The position numbers and the translations under genes are program-made. The notes under the pieces were generated by a model. It was not told the origin of the DNA, searched no databases, and saw only the letters and a list, made by a program, of their open reading frames with translations. Below are positions 35,997 to 44,542 of a stretch of DNA of 54,064 nucleotides, one piece after another. The stretch lies in contig NZ_JAMOIM010000031.1 in the NCBI RefSeq assembly GCF_026130545.1, forward strand, positions 1 through 54,064, in the 5' to 3' direction. Position 1 is the stretch's first letter. Each line of letters opens with the position of its first letter. The DNA is from Lichenifustis flavocetrariae (lineage in GTDB: Bacteria > Pseudomonadota > Alphaproteobacteria > Rhizobiales > Beijerinckiaceae).

Positions 35997-37628
35997 ATGA
36001 CTTCGGCTGCCCCGATCGTCTCACCCACCCCTGTTGCCGTTGCGTCCCTGCGCGATGCGGCGAGCCACAACTCGCTCAGAGAGGCCATCCCGACTTTCAC
36101 CCTGACGCACTTTCTCGCCGCAGTCGGACGCAGCCTGCTCGCCGGTCTGCCCTCTCAGGTCTGGATCGAGGCCACGGTCGTGGCCGTCAAGGCCAGCGCC
36201 TACGGCCATCAGCTGGAACTCGTCGAGAGTGACGGCAGCGGCGGAGCGCCAACCGCACACCTGCGGGTGTTTCTTAGCAAAGAGGTGCGTCGCGCGATCG
36301 TCCAGGCGAGCGGCGCGGCCTTCGATCCCGCCCTGCTGGTGGGATTGACCACCTGCCTGCGCGTCGAACCCACCTTCTCGCCGCGCTGGCATCTGCAGGC
36401 CCGTGTTCTCGGATTGAGCGCCGCGACCCATCAGTCCATCGAGCGGCTTCGGGTCGACCAGTTGCGGCAGACGCTGCAGCGGGAAGCGCTCTTCGACAGA
36501 CAGCGATCGCTCGCCACCCCACCGGATCTCACGCGGCTCTGCGTCATCCACCCGACCGGCGCGGCCGGCTATGCCGATGTCGCCGCCGAACTCGATCGAT
36601 GGCAGAGCGCCGGTCTGCTGATCCTTCGGCACTATCAGGCACCCTTCGAGGGTGAACGCGCGGCGGCCGGATTGATCGCGGCGCTGATGATGGCCGCTGA
36701 CACGGTGGAAGGCGTCCGGCCCGATCTCATCATGATCGTCCGTGGCGGGGGCGCGAGCGCCGGCTTGCAGAGTCTCAACAACGAGGCCCTCGTCCGCACG
36801 CTCTGCCGCTGCCCGGTGCCGATCGTCAGCGGCGTCGGCCATGCCATCGACCGCACCTTGCTGGACGAGGTGGCTTGGCGGGCCGCCGACACCCCCAGCA
36901 AGGCGCTCGCCCTCGTGGCCCGCCTGATCGGTGCCCCGGCCGGCCGTGCCCGTGCCGATCTGGTCGCGATCACGACGGCCGCCCATCAGCGGATTGCGAG
37001 CGCGGCGGACAGCCTGTCGCTGGCGCGGGACCGGGTGGTCACGGGTGTCGACAAGGCGATCGACCAGGCCGGCGCCGATCTCCGGACGCTCAATGCAAGC
37101 CTCGAGAGTGCCAACCGATCTCGCGGCCAGAGTCTCGCGCAGTGCCGTATCGATGCCGATCGTCTCTGGCGGGAGTGCGCCGCGCGCGGTCGGGCGCTGA
37201 TCACTGACGCCGAGAGGGCAGGGCTCACCCTGAGCCACAGCCTCACCGCCGAGATCCGGCGCCGTCTCGCCCACGTCGATCCGGGTGATGCGCCCGCCGC
37301 GGCCGTCACACGCGTCGCGACCGCGCAGGTGGCGGCCGCCGCCCAGCATTGCGACGCGCTGTTCGCCAGCATCACGGCCGCCGTCCGGACCCGCTTGGCC
37401 GCAGCCGAGAGCGCTCTCGCCCGCAGCGAGGCGCACCTTGCCGAAACCGATCTCGCGGCCGTGCTCGGCCGTGGCTTCGCCCTCGTGCTCGATGCCGACG
37501 GGCACCTCCTCCGCTCACAGGCCGCCGCCCTCCACGCCGGCCGCGTGACCCTCCTGCTCGCGGACGGTCTGGTGACCGCCGTCCTCGAGACCTCTCCGGC
37601 CACCACCCCCAGAAAGCACGATCGATGA
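35997..37628 (+). CDS. xseA: Exonuclease VII large subunit (accessory copy)
   Basis: The start at 35997 gives 543 residues. An N-terminal OB-fold region includes FTLTHFLAAVGRSLLAGLPS and QVWIEATVVAVKASAYGHQL. The catalytic domain has the XseA signature: LIMIVRGGGASAGLQSLNNE, CPVPIVSGVGHAIDRTLLDE, VAWRAADTPSKALALVARL (usual form RGGGS...NdE...VGHE.D...AD.RA.TPSaAAe). A long coiled coil (about residues 320-480) and a final LGRGFALVLDADG segment are typical. It cleaves single-stranded DNA from both ends. The GHE is GHA here, and the motif drifts otherwise, so it is a diverged paralogue of the chromosomal gene. It overlaps xseB by ATGA. Confidence 0.82.
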   Translation: MTSAAPIVSPTPVAVASLRDAASHNSLREAIPTFTLTHFLAAVGRSLLAGLPSQVWIEATVVAVKASAYGHQLELVESDGSGGAPTAHLRVFLSKEVRRAIVQASGAAFDPALLVGLTTCLRVEPTFSPRWHLQARVLGLSAATHQSIERLRVDQLRQTLQREALFDRQRSLATPPDLTRLCVIHPTGAAGYADVAAELDRWQSAGLLILRHYQAPFEGERAAAGLIAALMMAADTVEGVRPDLIMIVRGGGASAGLQSLNNEALVRTLCRCPVPIVSGVGHAIDRTLLDEVAWRAADTPSKALALVARLIGAPAGRARADLVAITTAAHQRIASAADSLSLARDRVVTGVDKAIDQAGADLRTLNASLESANRSRGQSLAQCRIDADRLWRECAARGRALITDAERAGLTLSHSLTAEIRRRLAHVDPGDAPAAAVTRVATAQVAAAAQHCDALFASITAAVRTRLAAAESALARSEAHLAETDLAAVLGRGFALVLDADGHLLRSQAAALHAGRVTLLLADGLVTAVLETSPATTPRKHDR

Positions 37629-37855
37629 CCCAGACCACCCTTGGACCCGCCTCGACCCAGACCTATGCGGCCGCCTATCAGCGTCTCACCGAGATCGCCA
37701 CACGGCTGCGCGCGCCGGGTTCGGCCGCCACCATCGACACCTTGGCGGCCGACGTTCGCGCCGCCCGGGACGCCTACCAGGCTTGCAAGGATCGGCTCGA
37801 CGCCATCCGGCGCGAGATCGACCAGGAGATCGGGCCGGCCGACGCGGACGCCTGA
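37625..37855 (+). CDS. xseB: Exonuclease VII small subunit (accessory copy)
   Basis: This 76-residue protein starts within the xseA stop (ATGA). It forms two helices: YAAAYQRLTEIATRLRAPGS, then DTLAADVRAARDAYQACKDR and LDAIRREIDQEIG. This matches XseB ('fe.al..LE.iv..LE......e..l..fe.g..L...c...L..a..rv'). Several copies wrap the coiled coil of XseA. Its tight linkage to xseA is strong support for both calls. Confidence 0.78.
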   Translation: MTQTTLGPASTQTYAAAYQRLTEIATRLRAPGSAATIDTLAADVRAARDAYQACKDRLDAIRREIDQEIGPADADA

Positions 37856-38017
37856 CCCCGACACCACGCTGGGCGGCTGCGACGGACCCCACGTCCAGCC
37901 GCCTTGCCCCGGCATCTGCGGGCTGGGCCGCCACCCAGCCATTCCGATCCCGAGAGTCGAGACACGACGGTTCGACCTCTCCTCATCCCCCTATCAATCT
38001 CACCAGCGAGCCTCTTC

Positions 38018-39142
38018 ATGACATCAGACACCGACCCACACTTCACCTTCGACGAGGAAGAATTCGACCCCCTCGAAGTGCCTGACGGCAGCGCCCTCCC
38101 GCATGGTCTCGACGACATGGGGCTCGGCGTCGACGTCATCGACCGCAGGGCGCTGCGTGAGGCCATCCGCGGTCTCAGCACACAGGGCGAGGGGTCCGAC
38201 GACGAGACCTCCCGCGAGGAGGCGAGCCGGGTGAAGCTGCTGCGGGGTTTGCTTCAGGGCAACGCTCTCTACAAGCAGTTCGTCGTTGGCACGCCCGAAC
38301 TCATCGAGCGACTGGCGACGCTTCGCAACGCCACGCCGAACTTCCGGGACGCCGCCGATGTGGTGCGCCGCGCCGCACGCCTGTCGCTCGCCACCGCGAC
38401 CCCGATGCGCATTCCGCCCCTGCTGCTGCTCGGGCCGCCCGGCATCGGCAAGACGCACTTTGCGCAAGGCCTGGCGGTCGCGCTGGAGACCTCGGTCACC
38501 GTGATCGCGGGATCGACGCTCGCCGATCGCGGCGTTCTGACCGGCACCAACACCAGCTGGCGCGGGGCACGCCCCGGCGCGCTTGCCAAGGCGTTGCTGG
38601 CCGCTCCCACGATCAGCCCGGTCATCGTCATCGACGAGGTCGATAAGATGACGGGCCTGAGCGCGCACGACACGCCGCTCGACGCGCTTCTGACCATGCT
38701 GGAACCGGAGACGGCCCGGGCCTATCGCGATGAGTATTATGACGTCCCGATGCGGGCCGACGCGGTCACGTGGATCATGACAGCGAATGATCTGGCGTCG
38801 CTATCGGAGCCGCTGCGCGACCGGCTGCTGGTGCTCGACATTCCGGATCTCACGGCGGCCCAGAGGGCAGAGGTTTACAGCCGCATCTTCGCGACCCTCA
38901 ATGCCGCTCTCGGAGGCGCTTTCGATCTCGCCCCCGAGGCCCTGGCGTCTCTTGGCGGCCTCAACACGCGACGCGCCAAGGCGGTGATCACCCAGGCTTT
39001 GGGCATCGCGGTCGACCAGGAACGCCGGACCGTCACGGCTGCGGACATGGTCCGGGCCACGGAACTGGTTCTGCCGTCCGGGGGGTCGCACGGGCGAGGG
39101 ATCGGCTTTGGCCTGATGGGCTCCGTTCCGCAGCGGGGTTGA
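38018..39142 (+). CDS. AAA+ ATPase, MoxR/Lon-like
   Basis: ATG 38018 gives 374 residues. The first 100 residues are acidic and probably a partner-binding region. Walker A is LLLLGPPGIGKTHFAQGLAV (about residues 137-156), Walker B is VIVIDEVDKMTGL, sensor 1 WIMTANDLASL, Arg finger PLRDRLLVLDI, and a C-terminal lid TRRAKAVITQALGIAVDQER. No protease Ser-Lys dyad follows, so it is an ATPase without its own protease. It could unfold or remodel a partner, perhaps in replication or restriction control. It lies 160 bases after xseB and is the last gene of the plus-strand group. Confidence 0.8.
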   Translation: MTSDTDPHFTFDEEEFDPLEVPDGSALPHGLDDMGLGVDVIDRRALREAIRGLSTQGEGSDDETSREEASRVKLLRGLLQGNALYKQFVVGTPELIERLATLRNATPNFRDAADVVRRAARLSLATATPMRIPPLLLLGPPGIGKTHFAQGLAVALETSVTVIAGSTLADRGVLTGTNTSWRGARPGALAKALLAAPTISPVIVIDEVDKMTGLSAHDTPLDALLTMLEPETARAYRDEYYDVPMRADAVTWIMTANDLASLSEPLRDRLLVLDIPDLTAAQRAEVYSRIFATLNAALGGAFDLAPEALASLGGLNTRRAKAVITQALGIAVDQERRTVTAADMVRATELVLPSGGSHGRGIGFGLMGSVPQRG

Positions 39143-39525
39143 CGACGGGGCAGGGGGGATGTGCCCCGAGTGGCAACCCTGGCCCCCCCCAAAACTCAGG
39201 CTTTGACTGCGTGCTGGGGATGCTGCAGGCGTGGGAGGCATAGCTTCCTTTGCAACACTCCCTCAAACGTTGCCAAGTGCGAGATGGCGCTGCCCCTCCA
39301 TGCCCTCTTCGACTGAGAGCGGGCGCATTGCCGAGGTCGCTCGAAACGTGGACCGCGTGAGGTGATCACGGATGCGAAAGGATCACACACTTCGTGGATG
39401 ACCCCGCCCTGCAGAAGCCGACGATCTTCCGCGGCCTCCATGTCTGGTCTCACAGGCTGCGCCAGGGCCCGAAATTGTCCGGCTTCAGACGGTCGGAACC
39501 GACGACAATCCGGCCCCAAAAAACT
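39143..39525. other. Intergenic between convergent genes
   Basis: No gene was found. A 7-bp GC stem (CGGGGCA at 39146-39152 with TGCCCCG at 39162-39168) follows the AAA+ stop directly and could reduce read-through. The rest has no clear repeats or open frames. Confidence 0.45.
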
Positions 39526-39564
39526 CCGGAAACACTGTCTTCTAACTAAAGACAGTGTTTCCGG
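39526..39564. terminator. 16-bp perfect hairpin between convergent genes
   Basis: Arms 39526-39541 (CCGGAAACACTGTCTT) and 39549-39564 are perfectly complementary with a seven-base loop. It lies between the AAA+ gene (ending 39142) and the RepA-like gene (ending 39599 on the minus strand). An A-run (CCCCAAAAAACT) precedes it on the plus strand, which would be a U-run for minus-strand transcripts. It is best explained as a terminator for the RepA-like gene. A protein-bound dyad is the alternative. Confidence 0.6.
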
Positions 39565-39598
39565 GTGAACTTTCTGCTTTTCTGGTTAAATCACCCAC

Positions 39599-40846
39599 TC
39601 AGACGACGGTCGAACCTTCACTCTCAACCGGTGCCAGCAACCAGATCCAGTCATCGTGCCTCCCGATCATCTTGATCTCCTCAAGGTCCCGCAAATGGCG
39701 GTTGAGGGTCGCATCTAAACTCTTCTTGCTGCTCGTGCCGAGGCCGATCGGTTCAAGGAACGGCCACAGCTTGGATTTGCTGATGACCGTCATGCCAACG
39801 GGGATCGCCCTATTGCGAGAGGGTCTCCCCTCGATTGCGATGGCATGGCGCAATGCGCTGAGGACGGCCTCCCGCTGGCCCGAGACGGTGGCAGCTGCGG
39901 GCACGCCACCGGAGGGCGGCGCATCGTCAGTCTCGAGATCCACGACACAGGTCGTGATCGGGTCCCCGTCGTCATCGACACCCAGCTCCCTCCGAACAAG
40001 TCCGAAGGGCAGGACCTCGCCATCCTGATCGTCTTTCGACTTCTCGATCGTGATGGTTCTGCGCGGCCCGTCGCGTTCGACGCGCCAGACCCCGTCCGCC
40101 GCACCATTCAAGGCTGACGACCCCCGCATGCCGGCGGCCGGATCCTTGCCGGCATGGTGGACGGGGACGATCACCGCGTCGAGCTGGCGTCCGATCTTCT
40201 CGACGGTCTCAATGAACAGCCCCATGCCGGCGGCGTTCGACTCGTCCAACCCCGTCATGCTGCGCGCCAGCGTGTCGAGAACGACGAGGCCGGGTTTGAC
40301 GCTGAAGCGGGCCGTCTGCTTCCGGATGGCTGCGACAAGGGCGTCAGCGTCCCCGGATGCAGTCCCGAGTTTGGGGGCAGCGGTGACCAGCGCGAAGGGC
40401 ACAGTCGGATCGATCCCATGATGCGCGATGGCGGCGACAATCCGCTTGCGCAGGCCAAAGCCGCCTTCCGCTGCCACATAGACGACCCCGGCTTGACGGA
40501 CCCGGCGGTCGGCCCATCGTCGGCCAGCCGCGATATGCAGAGCCAGATCGAGGCTGACGAAGCTTTTGCCGGTTCCTGGCGCTCCGTAGATCACCACCAT
40601 GCCTCGGGTCGGCAGCATGTTCTTCACGAGCCACGGGCTGCCGTCAGGAATGTCGATCGAAGCCAAGGGCTCGAGCTCGAACTTTTTGGAGGGCGACGCT
40701 GCGTCACTCACAACATAACGACTCGTTCGGGGTCCGCCATCGTGGTCAATGACGGGGAGAGAACTGGATCCTCTCCCCTCTCTGCGCTCGCGCCGCTCGT
40801 CGGCACCTCCATGCTGAACTCCGTCACGTGCGAAACCTGATCGCAC
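39599..40846 (-). CDS. RepA-like RecA-fold ATPase (replicative-helicase type)
   Basis: This 415-residue protein has Walker A VIYGAPGTGKSFVSLDLALH (about residue 87 on), VVYVAAEGGFGLRKRIVAAI, Walker B LVVLDTLARSMTGLDESNAA, and DAVIVPVHHAGKDPAAGMRG with SALNGAADGVWRVER. These are the motifs of the RSF1010 RepA/AAA_25 group found on plasmids, phages and ICEs. A C-terminal winged-helix-like part follows (SLDATLNRHLRDLEEIKMIG). It likely serves replication of the element or related DNA handling. Oriented against the plus-strand group. The exact start is uncertain, since residues 1-40 are not conserved. Confidence 0.8.
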   Translation of the reverse strand: MRSGFARDGVQHGGADERRERREGRGSSSLPVIDHDGGPRTSRYVVSDAASPSKKFELEPLASIDIPDGSPWLVKNMLPTRGMVVIYGAPGTGKSFVSLDLALHIAAGRRWADRRVRQAGVVYVAAEGGFGLRKRIVAAIAHHGIDPTVPFALVTAAPKLGTASGDADALVAAIRKQTARFSVKPGLVVLDTLARSMTGLDESNAAGMGLFIETVEKIGRQLDAVIVPVHHAGKDPAAGMRGSSALNGAADGVWRVERDGPRRTITIEKSKDDQDGEVLPFGLVRRELGVDDDGDPITTCVVDLETDDAPPSGGVPAAATVSGQREAVLSALRHAIAIEGRPSRNRAIPVGMTVISKSKLWPFLEPIGLGTSSKKSLDATLNRHLRDLEEIKMIGRHDDWIWLLAPVESEGSTVV

Positions 40847-40885
40847 AGAACGTATCAGCAGGTTCGATGAGCTTCCTGAAGTTCG

Positions 40886-41782
40886 TTGTTACATTTTTCT
40901 AGTCGTTGCTTGCTCAGCCTTGGCATTGCCGCTGTGAACCTCGACGCCATCGCCGACGACGGCGACGGGTCTGTGGGCCGCAGCGTCGCCTTGGGCACCA
41001 TCGGCAAGCTCCTGCCAACGGCCTTCGTGGTCGGCCTGCCGACCCACGCGGGCTTCCCGCAAGCGAGCCTCAATGCGGCGGTGCTGGCGGCTGCCATCGT
41101 GAGCCGCGCGGAATGGGCCGTCGAGCTGACCGATCACCTTGCGGGTCCCGCAACCCCGCCGAGCCTGTTGATCCTGCGCGATGGGAGGGGCGGGTACGAT
41201 GTGACTACCCCCGCCACCGTCTATGCCGCGTTCAACGTCAACATCGTGCCTCGGACGCCCGCGAGTGTCCTCGACGCGTTCGATGCTCTTTGCCGCGAGG
41301 CCGTCGACGGGGTGCTCTCGGCCCTGCGGGAGCGTGCGACCCGCTTCCGCCCGGGCCCGACGGCCATCGGGTCGGTGCACGAGGTGCCCGTGCTGCGCTT
41401 CTCGGCGCGCGATACGTCGCTGGCTTGGCCATGGCAGACGGTCGCGTCGATCAGGATCTCTATCGACGCCGCGACACGTCCGGCAGAGCTGCTGACGATC
41501 CACAACTATTGGACCAATGTGCTGCCAAGAGCAGCCGCCGGTCTCTTGGTCCTCGCCGATGTGGCGCACTTGGTAACGAGCGCCTGGCTTCGGCTTGCGG
41601 AAAGCCGATTCTTGATTCGCGCACCCGCGCTGACGGCTCCGGCACTCGAACAGGCGTACGCGAGCGCTCAAACAGGGTGGCGCAAGATTGGAACGATTCT
41701 TCTCGCGGCGTGCGATGCAGTGCCCGCTGCTGTTCCGCTCGGGTTTCGGGAGCGATTCCAAGAGATGCAGCGCTCACAGTGA
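40886..41782 (+). pseudogene. Fragment of RocB-like M20 peptidase, probably chimeric
   Basis: From about 40975 the frame reads SVALGTIGKLLPTAFVVGLP, THAGFPQASLNAAVLAAAIV, TPPSLLILRDGRGGYDVTTP, AAFNVNIVPRTPASVLDAFD. These match the dimerisation region of RocB-type M20 peptidases. The zinc-binding N-terminal half is missing. After about residue 175 the sequence (LLTIHNYWTNVLPRAAAGLL and on) no longer resembles the family. It is likely a junction of two decayed genes, though the open frame is intact to the stop. It cannot be a functional peptidase. Confidence 0.55.
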
Positions 41783-41814
41783 ACGTCTTGTAGAGTGGAG
41801 TGATCGGCCAAGAG

Positions 41815-43398
41815 CTAATACTTACGCTTGAATCGGTCTTCGACCGTGGGAAGCGACTGGCTTGCGATGAGCCGTTTACTTCGGCGCCGCTTCATGCGCC
41901 GCCGTTCTTCCCAATGCATCCCGAGGCAGAGGTAGATAAGCGCTGCGCGCACAAGCTTCAGCAGCCGGAGAGTGCGGGCCTCAAGATCTGAACGCGAGAT
42001 CGAATAGGCTAGCGTGTCGACGAACAAATCGCCTGCCGCCTTCTGACGCCCCGCCGGGCCGGCCATCAGCTCGTGAACCTTCACATAGCGGTGCTCGAGG
42101 TGGATGCGCAGTTCGTGCAGAGCGCGCGCGTCCGGATCGGCCACATCGGCAAAAGCCTCTTCGAAAAGGTCCTTACTGACCCAGTAGAGGCCGCGGAAGG
42201 GCAGGTTTTTCGATGCGGCAAGCGCGGCGAGGATCCCGCGTGGCCCCTTCCCCTTTTTCGGGCGCCACACTGCCCGAAAGGAGACATCCTGATCGGCGTG
42301 TCCGAGCGCCATATAGTGATTTAGGAAAAAGGCCATCTTGTCGAACAACGAATACGCGGTTCGATAGGCCGTTCGAATCTTTTCGGCACTGAGACCATAG
42401 CTCGGATAGTCGAGCGTGTTGATCAAGAGGACGCCGTTGTCCGATAGGTGCGCAGGGCCGTCCTGGATACCCTCGAAGAACGCCCACCGCGCTGAAACGA
42501 ACTCCTGTTTTAGCTGATTGAAATAGCCGATCAACACTGGCGGCTCCCCGAGTTTCGTTACAAATGACGGCAGTACCAGTGGATCATGTGCCGCCACGGT
42601 GTCGGGGCCTAGCTCATTAAGGAGGTGCAGGAACAAGTCGTGACGCAGACTCCACAAGCGATACTGGCGCTCCCGTTTCGATCGGCCGACTGCGTAGCCG
42701 TCAGGTTCGAAATTCTCCGCGACGGCAGATAGGTTGACGTTCGCCTCGATGTCGCAGCGTTGCTGTTCGAAGTGGGCGCGCGCTTCGGGAAAGCCGAAAA
42801 TCGGATACTTCTCAGCGTCCCCCAGGGCGCGCACGAGTTCTTTGTGCGCAGACAGGAGCATGACCGCACCTTGGTTGCGGTCGTAGTGAAGCCGGCCAAG
42901 GCGCGCCAAGCCTGATCCGAGATTGCCGCGGGCCATCCAAAATTCGGGAGCAACCCCCAGCGCTCGTCTCCAGATCTCCAATGCTTCAATCGAGCGCCCG
43001 AGGTGGCTCAGCAGATTTCCGAGATTGGTTAGGATCTCGCATCGACGATAGTGCTCGACCGCTGAGAAGCTTTCGGCGCTGGTGGCGCGGCGCAGGAAGA
43101 AAATTTCCTGCTGAATCGCCGGCTGGTCCCATAACCAGACATCACCGCTCCGGCGCCGCGGCCGACGGGTGTTCCAAGCATTGGCGCGGAAGTAGTCCAA
43201 CTGGCCGCGTTCGGCTGCGGTTAGGTCTCGGGCCTCTAACTCGTCGCACCAGGCAAGCGCCCTCGCAATTCCGGCCTTGCGCCGCGGCGCCGCGCACATG
43301 TCGATCAGGATTCCGGTGCGGAGGAACGCGTCATCTGTCGAAAGCCGACCGATGCCAGCACTGGCCATCAGGCTCCTATAGGTTGGCGCGCGCTTCAT
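41815..43398 (-). CDS. LA2681-type HEPN protein with TPR-like N-terminus
   Basis: ATG 43398 gives 527 residues; the frame upstream is not homologous. The first third is helical with TPR-like repeats (EILTNLGNLLSHLGRSIEAL, PEFWMARGNLGSGLARLGRL, HKELVRALGDAEKYPIFGF). The C-terminal half carries the LA2681-like HEPN region (SARWAFFEGIQDGPAHLSDN, EKIRTAYRTAYSLFDKMAFF, LNHYMALGH, KNLPFRGLYWVSKDLFE, ALHELRIHLEHRYVKVHEL). HEPN domains are often metal-independent RNases in defence and toxin systems; an Rx4-6H motif is not certain here. It overlaps the preceding nuclease gene by four bases and is last in the five-gene operon. Role as RNase effector is inferred. Confidence 0.7.
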   Translation of the reverse strand: MKRAPTYRSLMASAGIGRLSTDDAFLRTGILIDMCAAPRRKAGIARALAWCDELEARDLTAAERGQLDYFRANAWNTRRPRRRSGDVWLWDQPAIQQEIFFLRRATSAESFSAVEHYRRCEILTNLGNLLSHLGRSIEALEIWRRALGVAPEFWMARGNLGSGLARLGRLHYDRNQGAVMLLSAHKELVRALGDAEKYPIFGFPEARAHFEQQRCDIEANVNLSAVAENFEPDGYAVGRSKRERQYRLWSLRHDLFLHLLNELGPDTVAAHDPLVLPSFVTKLGEPPVLIGYFNQLKQEFVSARWAFFEGIQDGPAHLSDNGVLLINTLDYPSYGLSAEKIRTAYRTAYSLFDKMAFFLNHYMALGHADQDVSFRAVWRPKKGKGPRGILAALAASKNLPFRGLYWVSKDLFEEAFADVADPDARALHELRIHLEHRYVKVHELMAGPAGRQKAAGDLFVDTLAYSISRSDLEARTLRLLKLVRAALIYLCLGMHWEERRRMKRRRSKRLIASQSLPTVEDRFKRKY

Positions 43399-44483
43399 GA
43401 GCCAACTCCGCGCTGGCCATGCTCTTCGTCCGGCGGCGCCGCACTCGATGGTTGCTGGTGGAGGAGCCAGAGCGGAAGTTGGCTGCGTTTGAAGTCCCAA
43501 GCGGCGAGCGGTGCAAACCATTCCGGGACCGGCGCGCCATTGAGTTGGATGACCTGGTCGCCGTCCACCGTCCGGGTCGCGAAATACCGCGTGAAGATCC
43601 GGCTTGCCCAACCAATCCCATCAAAGCCCTGATCGGAAGGCTCTTCCGGGGCGGCTACGAATTCGACCCCTGCGATGCCGTCATCCCCCATGATGGCCAA
43701 CGGCCCCTCCGCCGGCCACTCGCCGTAGAGGAAGAGTATCTCGGCAAGGCGGCGATCCCGCGGATCGGTCAATTCGATGTCGCCGCTAAAGACCCGCGCT
43801 GATCCAATGATGAATTCTGCTAACCCCTCGGCGCTGAGCTTACGAGGTTTATCGGTCGCGGCGTCAAGGACGAGCCGTAGGGGCGGCTTTGTCCAAATCG
43901 ACACGTCGCCCAGGCGGCCAAACTCATTGGCCATGACCGCTTCCATCATCGTGACGCGAAGGCCGCCGTCAGGCCGGCGGAAACGATCTGGTGCAATGAC
44001 AGTCCACAGGTTCCAGCGGGACCAGTAAAGGGCAAGCCGCAACGGAGCGCCTACCGCGTCGGCATAGGCTTGCAGCGAAGCGACATAGGCGGCGGACATT
44101 GTCGTTCGCTGCTTCTGCGGATTTTCGCAGCGCACGTTCTTGACCTCGACGAGCCACTGGTCGCCGTCGTCCAGCACGACCCGATAGTCCGCGGCACGAA
44201 GGGGCGTCGCGGCGTGGACCCGCCCAACATCCTCGGTCTTGAACAGTCGGAAGCGACCAAGGGTGAGGACCGTTGCCTCGAACATACGCTCAGTTCGCGC
44301 GCCATTAAGAAGAGTTGGATCGGCAAGCGCGGCCTTTAGGCGACCAGCCGCATCGGCGAGAAATCGCTCGACCAACCCCGGATCGTTGAGGTCCAACCCA
44401 TGCCGCTGAGCAAAGGCCGCGGCCAAAGCCAGCAGGTCGAAGGCCTTCTCAGGCGGATTGCTATGCTTTGGTGGCCGCGTCAC
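43395..44483 (-). CDS. PD-(D/E)XK nuclease-like protein
   Basis: I chose the GTG at 44483 (VTRPPKHSNPPEKAFDLLAL) because GGAG lies eight bases upstream; the ATG at 44579 would overlap the preceding gene with no visible ribosome site. The 362-residue product has AADYRVVLDDGDQWLVEVKN, giving the D...E-x-K pattern of the PD-(D/E)XK nuclease fold (D then EVK). TMSAAYVASLQAYADAVGAP and LRLALYWSRWNLWTVIAPDR follow. The rest is unassigned. It is 59 bases from the nSTAND stop and overlaps the HEPN gene. A DNA- or RNA-cutting role in immunity is inferred. Confidence 0.65.
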   Translation of the reverse strand: MTRPPKHSNPPEKAFDLLALAAAFAQRHGLDLNDPGLVERFLADAAGRLKAALADPTLLNGARTERMFEATVLTLGRFRLFKTEDVGRVHAATPLRAADYRVVLDDGDQWLVEVKNVRCENPQKQRTTMSAAYVASLQAYADAVGAPLRLALYWSRWNLWTVIAPDRFRRPDGGLRVTMMEAVMANEFGRLGDVSIWTKPPLRLVLDAATDKPRKLSAEGLAEFIIGSARVFSGDIELTDPRDRRLAEILFLYGEWPAEGPLAIMGDDGIAGVEFVAAPEEPSDQGFDGIGWASRIFTRYFATRTVDGDQVIQLNGAPVPEWFAPLAAWDFKRSQLPLWLLHQQPSSAAPPDEEHGQRGVGS

Positions 44484-44542
44484 GCGACATCTCCGTTCAT
44501 CATTTTTGCGCTCGAGCTCTCCCAGAGCCCGAGCGCCTGGCT

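Noticed and set aside
36021-37505. 494-codon minus-strand frame over xseA
   Set aside because: It is a shadow of xseA codon bias; the plus-strand frame carries the XseA motifs and overlaps xseB.
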